NCBI RefSeq assembly: GCF_027409185.1
Contig: NC_084475.1
Coordinates: 15,520,130-15,584,129, forward strand
Length of the DNA: 64,000 bases
Origin: Cynocephalus volans
Lineage: Eukaryota > Chordata > Mammalia > Dermoptera > Cynocephalidae
Reading direction: 5' to 3'
A model generated the notes under the pieces. It ran no database searches. It saw only the letters and a program-made list of their open reading frames with translations, and was not told the origin of the DNA. Both the position numbers and the translations under genes were made by a program. This document shows positions 57,008 through 64,000 of the stretch, in pieces (the stretch's first letter is position 1; every line of letters starts with the position of its first letter).

Positions 57008-60000
57008 GTGAGTGTTCTCGCCTCTGCAGCCCTGGCCCCACCTGGGCGCAGCAGGCCATCCCGGGCAGCCAGAGTGCTTGAACCACCTTTACTTTCTGGT
57101 AGAACCCAGAGAGGAGGGTCTGTGCATCTCCGTACTCTTTCTCCTGGGAGCCAAGGCCCCAGTAATGAACCAACAGATCATGTCTCTAAGACCTTATCCT
57201 CAGAGCATCCTGGCAACCAGGCCTCGAAATCGTATGTGGTGTGGAGTTGGCATTCAGGTCATTGCCAGCCCCAGGGCCGTGAACTGTTGTAAATGTAGCT
57301 CGGAGTTTAAGAGGCACTCTTAGCAAAGTTCTTGAAGAGTGCCAGCTCTCATTTTCCACAGATTGTCTATATTTCTGCCTTACTCCTGGCCAGCCCATGA
57401 ACATATGGATAGATGGCATATGGGAGGTCTGATCCCACCCTGACCATAAACAGGCTCTTCGGATAGGGAAGGATCGGCTCAGCTGTCTTCCTGTCTTCCT
57501 GTCTTCCCTCCTCCCAGAGGACGGGGAAGAAGATGAATCTCCAGGCTCGTTCTTGATTGCTTTGTGCTATGCCGGTGGGAGGTAGGATGCGGAGCTGAAT
57601 AATATGCCAGACGGGTCTTGGGTAATAAGATACAAAACCAGAGGCAGTTATTTATCTCTGCCTGCTTTGTGGGCAGGACTCAGAAATGTTTCCCTGTAAC
57701 TTTTGCAGTATCTATTAATATTCTGTGCTTCCTCTTGGTCCTCCTCAGCCCTGACACAGATTTATGTACGCTAGGTGACAAACGGTTTGACATGTGGCCA
57801 CTGAGCTGATTGGAGGGGGAGGCAGGGTCCAGAAGAGAGCTGCACTTTCCAGGGAGTTGGCCTCTTGACTTAATTATCCCTGTCCTGGTGAAGGAGTCCC
57901 CAGGCCCTGCCAGCTGTGCTATTGGGGTCTGGATTTATTAACCCTAGGGGCCACTGAATGGGTGAGTTTTTTGCTTTCTTAGTGTACCCTGTAGACCTAC
58001 TGAAGGAGCCCTGTGGCCTAGGCCATGGAGAGATTGTTTTTCCTCTCTGCATTTCTGGAGCAGTCAGATGATCGTCTGTTTCTCCTCTTGCACATCCAGC
58101 TATGGCTAGGAATTTGTCTTTTAGTAGAATTATATCCGCAACTCCCCCATCACAGGTCTAGTGGGGATTTGGTATCAAGTGAATTGCCTGGCACCCTTTT
58201 CCACCTCCCAGCCTTGGGGGTGGGCAGAGGAGCCAGCAGGGCAGCTAGGAGAACCAAGGCACTGGCAGTGCAGGAGACCTTGTCAACCTTTTAGCATTTC
58301 AGCAAACCATGATTGATAAAATTAGCAGAAGAGTTAGTAAGTGTAAGGCCCCATCTGGATCTCTATCTTTCATAGACAGGCAGGAGGAGGGAACAGAGGA
58401 AGGTGTCCGAGAGCCTGGGCACAGACACGGGTGCGTGTTCAGGGCAGAGCAGCAGCAGCAGGGCCACTCAAGTGGGTCATTGCTGGGAGGCTGCTGGAGA
58501 CTGTGCAGAATCTGCCTGCACACTCCCCCACCCACAGCGACATGGATTCCGAGCACTGGGAATATTGGCTGCTGCCATTTGCCTGGTAAATTATTTAGGA
58601 GCATTATTATTGCCTTGTTAAACTGTTCCTTCGCTTACTCCTATAAACCTTCCATGTGATGGAAGAAGCCTCCCTCCCAGAATCTCAATAACTCTCGGAC
58701 CGAACAGAAGGAACCCTTCAAGAAGGCAGACAGGCATTAATTACTGCCTTCATCTCCCAGATATTGCACTTATAACTCGTAGAGCTAATTGTCATCAGTG
58801 CCTGCAAAAGCTACAGAAATCGGAAGCAAAGGCTGCAGGAAGGAGCAAAAACACACTGTCCCACTAGAGCCTGTTATGTCTGAGCCATTGACACTTGACT
58901 CTGTCCCTCTGTCATGCCACAGTCCACTGCCGGAGGCTTCGGATCGCTCAGAAAGCTTTTGGTTTGCGTGTGCTCTTCCACCTGGTGTGGAGAAAGTCCA
59001 GGCAGATGGGCCTTGGCATTGTCTTGGAAATTACTTTACAGCTTTGCATGTGGCTCCCAAGGTCTGAGGTGCTGCAGAACAGCAGAGCCTGACCCCAAAC
59101 ACCAATGCTTTCATCACTCTGCATTCCCCTGCCCTCCCTCAGTGAGTCAGAAGAAGGGGCAAAGCAACTAGACAAAGGGGTTGGCAGAGAGGTGGTTTCA
59201 TCCCTCAGCCCCGAGCTCTCTTGAAGGTGATGTTGGCACCTTCCCCTGTCACGTCCAGCCTGTGGGGTTTATCCCTATGTGTCTTCATAAATGTCAGAGG
59301 AGCTGGGTTCCATCAAGTGGCTCTTCAGATCCTGGGGAGGAAGGCTGTCTTTTCCCCTTGCCTTCCTCCCCAAAACCCAGTCATTCATGTCAGGAAGATT
59401 GTCCATCCCTTCTAGAGCCTCCATTGTGCCTCTTACCTCCAACTGTTTCTGATTTGCTGCAAGCCAGACTTCATCCAAAATATTCAGCAAGGCAGTGAGC
59501 AGGTCGGGGGCAGGGATTTAAAGCACCTTCCTACTCCATGTACAGATCATCTCTTTGTCTCAGGTAAATGATGATGCCCCCACCCAACCTGCATTTACTT
59601 CTTCATTGCTATTCTGAGACAGTATGTTCTAGGGGATAAAGATACAGGCTCTTATATTATGGTTTAATTTTCAGAAAAGTCATCTGGAAAGATCTCTTCT
59701 GTTTCCTCCCAGGAGTGCTCCTGAGATGTACACACCCACAGTGAGAGTATTTGGGATGTTAACTATCTCCAGAGGCAGGCCTGTGTGTAGCCTCATGATT
59801 ACGTGCAGGAAGGGAGCTTTCTCTGCTAGCAGCTACCAGTCGCTTCCCAAAGCCCTTGATCTTAACAGCTGGAAAATTCCTCCTCCCCTCCTCACATCCT
59901 GCAACCCCCATCCACGTCCTGTGATTCCCAGCGCAGCTGATGTGAGTCAGTTATCCCCTGTCCTTTCCTGGGGTAGCCGCAGAGCAGAATGCTGTGGGTC

Positions 60001-60245
60001 CTTGCGTCACTTGCTGCTTTGCACACATTCTCTAGGGTGTCCCAGCAGGCCATGCAGCTGGAGCCAGCAGGGACCTGGGCCTGTTATTGGGCCCATGAGG
60101 GTTATCATCAGGATCTGCTGTCAGCTGACCTTGGGTTCTCAGGCCCCCATGCCCCAACCCTCCTGCTCCTTTGAAAAACCAAGAGGGAAAGTGTCAGATG
60201 TCCCAGCTCTTTCAAAGGGTAACCTTGCCTCCAGGCTGGGGAGCA

Positions 60246-60290
60246 CCTTTTTGAAGCCAAATGGTTTCCTCCTAAAATAGTACCACTCAA
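60246..60290 (+). repeat. 45-bp dispersed repeat, copy 1
   Basis: Begins CCTTTTTGAAGCCAAATGG and ends CTAAAATAGTACCACTCAA. It matches 61193-61237 at 41 of 45 positions; the flanks do not match. Confidence 0.93.
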
Positions 60291-61192
60291 ACTGCAGAGT
60301 TCCTCCAGCTTTGGTAGGAAACAAAGTTAGGATTTGGCATTTCGTTCCTTCCTGTACAGTGCGAAGGAGCCAGGAACCCCTGCTGAAGTGTAGGATTGTG
60401 TGTGAACCAGTTCCGTCCAGGACTCAGACCATCCCAAGTGTCTGGGATGCAGGTGTGTCACTGTCCCCTGGGGTCAAGGACACTGCCCAGCACTCTCGTT
60501 TCCCTTCCTCATTCCTGCAGCCCATCATTCCCACCCCTTACCCAGGACTGTTCCTCCTCCTAGATAGTGTCAGAAGGAAGCCCTGAGGGGACAATGGGGA
60601 CTCCCTTTACCTTTAGGAAAAGCAAGCAGCATCCACCACTTACAGTTGGACAGAAGCTGCTGGGTCACAGGCAACCCAGCAGGCACCAGCCGCACAGAGC
60701 CGGGAGTGCAGATGGCAGAGTGGAGCTTATCCTGGCTGGAGATTCGGCCGCAAACTGGCCGTGTTGAGCAGGGGGCCCCTCATTGGCCTCCTTGGGACAG
60801 GACAAGGCTTGCCTTCCTGCCTTGAACGTGAGAGCTGTGAGATCCACCTCCAGGGCATAGGTGAGTCGGGAAGGAGATGCAACCTGCAAGTGCGTGGCAG
60901 GTGACCTGCCACCCACTGCAGTGGAGGGCATCCTTCCCAGACACTCCCTTGAAGAAGTGGGGTGGGGTTAGGGGCATGGGAAGAGTTCTGTCTGCCAGAC
61001 TCTCTTTCTAGAAGGATGGGTCAGCCTGAGAGTCAGGCTCAAGTTGACATTGGAAGGGTCCTTCCTGGCCCTCACCAAGAGCCCTGTTTTCCCTCTCTGC
61101 CAGGAGACCATGTTTTCTGATTCCATCTTGGCTCCATCTCACACAGCAACACTGGCCTTTGTCCGTTTGCAACTTAAAATATTGTGCAGTCC

Positions 61193-61237
61193 CCTTTTTG
61201 AAGCCAAATGGGTTTTTTCTAAAATAGTACCACTCAA
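61193..61237 (+). repeat. 45-bp dispersed repeat, copy 2
   Basis: Same ends as copy 1, differing at four positions in a T-rich middle. The two copies lie 947 bases apart in the same orientation. Confidence 0.93.
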
Positions 61238-64000
61238 GGAGAAAATGTCCTTTTCGTGAGAGGGTGGAGAAGGAAGAAATGCACTGCACAGCAGTGCTGG
61301 GCCAAGCTTTGAGAGTTCCCGCCTGCCTCAGTTTATCTTAGTTGCTGTTGCATGTTACCAGTGATTTTCACATTTCTGATTTAGACCTCCCAGCCACACA
61401 GCAAAGTACATGGCATCATCCTATTAATAGCAGAAAACACTGAGATCCAGAGATTGTGGCTTCCCCAGGGTTACAAAGTGGAAGCAAGCAGGAGTTCAGC
61501 CACTTGCACTCTCAGCCTAGTCCTCTCACTCTGGGAACACAGACTTGCTCCCTTTGCCTGAAACTCAGGTCTGTGCACTCTGCTTGCAGGGCAGCCCCCG
61601 TTGCAATGCACAGATGGAGGAGCAGGGAGAGCCCATGTCAGCCCTCGGAGCCTGACATTTACAGAGGGTTGGAGCGATGCCACCCAAGTGTGGTGTCTGG
61701 AGAGATCTTCGTTTTCACAGCCCGCCTGTCCTCAGCTTAATTGATGTGCCGTGCGTCTTGTGCCCCTCGCTCCTAGACAGTGAAGCCAGCTTTTCCTGGT
61801 CACTCGAATAGTATTAGAATTGAGCACCTCTTCCCAAGGACATTTCCCTACCCTGCTGTGGTCTCACTCTGTTCTTTCAGCCTCAGCCGCTGTGCCCTGG
61901 GGCTGTGGCATCTGCTAATAAGTGGGTCACCACCACCATCACTCCAGTGTTTATTCTTACCAATTCTGGGGCAGGGATTGGCCTAGAGGCCTTCAGGACC
62001 AGTGAGGAGGGAAAATTAACGAGAAGCAACAAGTCTTGGGGGCAGCAGGGACTTCACAGACTGGGGGACTCTTGGGGACAGTGCTGCACACTTCCAGGGG
62101 ACCACTCGTTTTCTATATCGAGAGTGCCTGCAGAGTGCAGGTGAGTGCTGCAGGGTCGGAGAGGAGCACGGGTGAGTGGGAAAGGTGGTCCCGTGGGATG
62201 CTGGGCAGGAACTTTGGCAATAAGTGAGCGTCTCTGAGCCATCTAGAAACAGAGCAGGACCCTTGGCCCAGCAAGCAGGCAGCCTTGTGGGGGTTCTCTT
62301 CTCTGGGTGATAGCCACCCCCCAGCATGGCTCACATGAGTTAGGCCTCAGCCTAGTGCAGTCAGGAGGAGATTCCTGGGTACCTCTGTGACAGGATGGTG
62401 GCTGTGTGGGCACTCACTGCGACCACCAGGAAAGCCCATCTTCTTTCCTCTCCTCTCCTCCCTCCCCACGTGCCTCTTGCCAGCTGCTCCCTATTCAGTT
62501 CTGGGGGCTCCAGAGAGGTCGGGTGCATTTTGCCTTTGGCCCTTCCCTCCCCCTTGGCATGGAAAGGTGCCGTCACAACCAGGTGACCACTGTGGGGCAG
62601 CATGTGGAGCCATATGACCCGTGTGACCTGCCACCACCAGGGGCTTGACTTGGAGGAGTGGTGGGGTCTGTCTTCAGCCAGAGTGTGGTTTTGAGCCTCT
62701 GGGGGATGCACCCCAGGGTCCATTTGGTCCCCACATGTGCTGAGCCCTCTGCCCCTAGAGATCAGGTCTCCGGGAAGAATGGATTTCCTCCCCACTCCCC
62801 ACAGTATATGTCCCCACTTCCCAAGCAGGCACGGTGACTGCGCTCAGATTGGAATGACTGACTCTAAAGGATTAGCTTGTCTCTTCCTTTCCAAGGAAAT
62901 CAATAATACAGAGACAGGTCTGTGTTTTTATTTCTTTTTTTTCCTAGGGAGCTGTCTGTATCCCTTGTACCAGGAACAGCTTCTTGTTTGGTATGCTTTC
63001 CATCCACATGCCACCCCCGCCCTTTTTCAATGAGACTCAGGTCACCTGTCACTCACTCTGACACTGTGGCTTGTCTTGCCAGCTCCTGCCCAGGGACCCC
63101 AGGAGCCCCCACCACCCTCCCGTCACTCACCACTGCTGCCACCCCTATACCTGCCCATCTGTCCAGCGTTGCTCCAGACCGGCCCCCCACCTTTCCAAGA
63201 AGACCTGGGTGACCCCCGCCCCACCCAAACTACACTGACTGCCTCCCCTTCCCTCACCCCAGCACCTCTGGGTGTTTGGGCCAAACTTCCTCCCGCTCGG
63301 TGAGAGGATTGTTTTTATTTTATTTTTAATACAGCTCTCAGGGACATGGGTTCTGTCGATTGGCATTAAGCCTGCCATCCATCACACCCCACGTCCTGCC
63401 TCTGCCGTTGCTGATACCTAACACATCAGCTTAGAGGGTGATGCTTGGTCCCCCATGCCTCCGTCTCCATGGTCTTAGTAAAGATACCAGGTTGTGGGAC
63501 TCTGGATCACACAGCACTAGGGAGTGGTCTCTTCTGGGTAGTCCCTACTGCTGCCCTTCTGCCCCCCAGCCTCAGAAACTACTCATTGGCATTGGTCAGG
63601 GTCCAGAAGGGTGAATGGAACTTCCATTCCAGCTCCTGAGCCAGGTGAGCTGCTATACCCCCTTCCCACCCTGGCAGTTTGGGTGTCTCTCTAGTCCTGT
63701 TAGAATGTACCACACTTCCTTACACCCATCCCCGTTGTCTAGAAAGTAACAACCACTGGCCCAAAGCAAGCCGACTTTACTGCTGGGCCCATGGGAAAAA
63801 TGGTAGTGGAACTTACCTGGTTGCTCATCCTTCCCCAATTCACCCAGGGAAGTGAACTGAGATGGGAGAAATGATCTGTGAGCCGTAACCTTGCCACCGA
63901 CACACAGACCAGCATACTTGACTCTCAGAAACCCCATCATATGAAAATCCAAGTGGGTAAAACAGACTAGGGGTAATTATTTGCTACAAAGCAATTCCTT

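Larger units (their letters stand above)
57008..64000. other. TMEM104 intron 8 (runs off the window)
   Basis: No exon coding for the expected continuation (AIFTLLLG in human) was found in 7 kb. The stretch holds the two copies of the 45-bp repeat (60246, 61193) and a short match to the 58-bp repeat (57795-57815). No SINE was found, in contrast to intron 2. Confidence 0.55.

Noticed and set aside
60108-61289. A conserved peptide 'EWYYFR-NPFGFKK' on the minus strand of intron 8
   Set aside because: The similar peptides come from the two copies of the 45-bp DNA repeat. The frames around them are short and do not align.
57008-64000. A hidden next exon of TMEM104
   Set aside because: I looked for a segment coding for the expected AIFTLLLGPFTFF continuation and found none in any plus frame. 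It should lie further right.

Overview
This window is mammalian nuclear DNA. Four protein-coding genes with canonical GT-AG introns can be assembled in an order that matches human 17q25.1: RAB37 (+), NHERF1/SLC9A3R1 (+), NAT9 (-) and the 5' half of TMEM104 (+). Orthology rests on comparing the spliced translations with remembered human proteins; no search was run. The young repeats point to the lineage. There are eleven tRNA-derived SINEs, monomers and dimers. The best-kept monomer can be laid base by base along a tRNA-Ile, including an AAT at the anticodon position. Together with the absence of any Alu, this fits the tRNA-Ile-derived t-SINE/CYN families described from colugos (Dermoptera). 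The species call is inference.

Layout. 1-6300: RAB37 intron, containing the alternative P-loop exon (960-1070) just after a TG-rich tract, and an old MaLR LTR. 6300-15700: CpG-rich internal RAB37 promoter, ATG at 6872, nine coding exons to the stop at 13996, and a long 3' UTR. 15950-17400: NHERF1 CpG island with three inverted CCAAT boxes and exon 1. 17231-33195: the rest of NHERF1 (6 coding exons, 359 aa), with a 10.7 kb first intron full of MIR, L2 and MaLR remnants. 33196-36256: the NHERF1 3' UTR and the gap to NAT9, carrying an unexplained 58-bp direct repeat. 36257-39908: NAT9 on the minus strand (6 coding exons, 206 aa). 39880-40150: a shared CpG-rich bidirectional promoter. 40761-57007: TMEM104 coding exons for residues 1-212. 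57008-64000: the next TMEM104 intron, with no exon recognised.

The genes are linked by position more than by pathway. RAB37 is a secretory Rab GTPase. NHERF1 is a two-PDZ scaffold under apical membranes that ties channels and transporters to ezrin. NAT9 is a GNAT-fold acetyltransferase. TMEM104 is an amino-acid-permease-like membrane protein. The most informative features are the pair of 111-nt RAB37 exons that swap the P-loop and switch I region, the conserved promoter architectures, and several short dispersed repeats that do not match a family I can name. I found no bacterial-type system, CRISPR array or clearly new gene.
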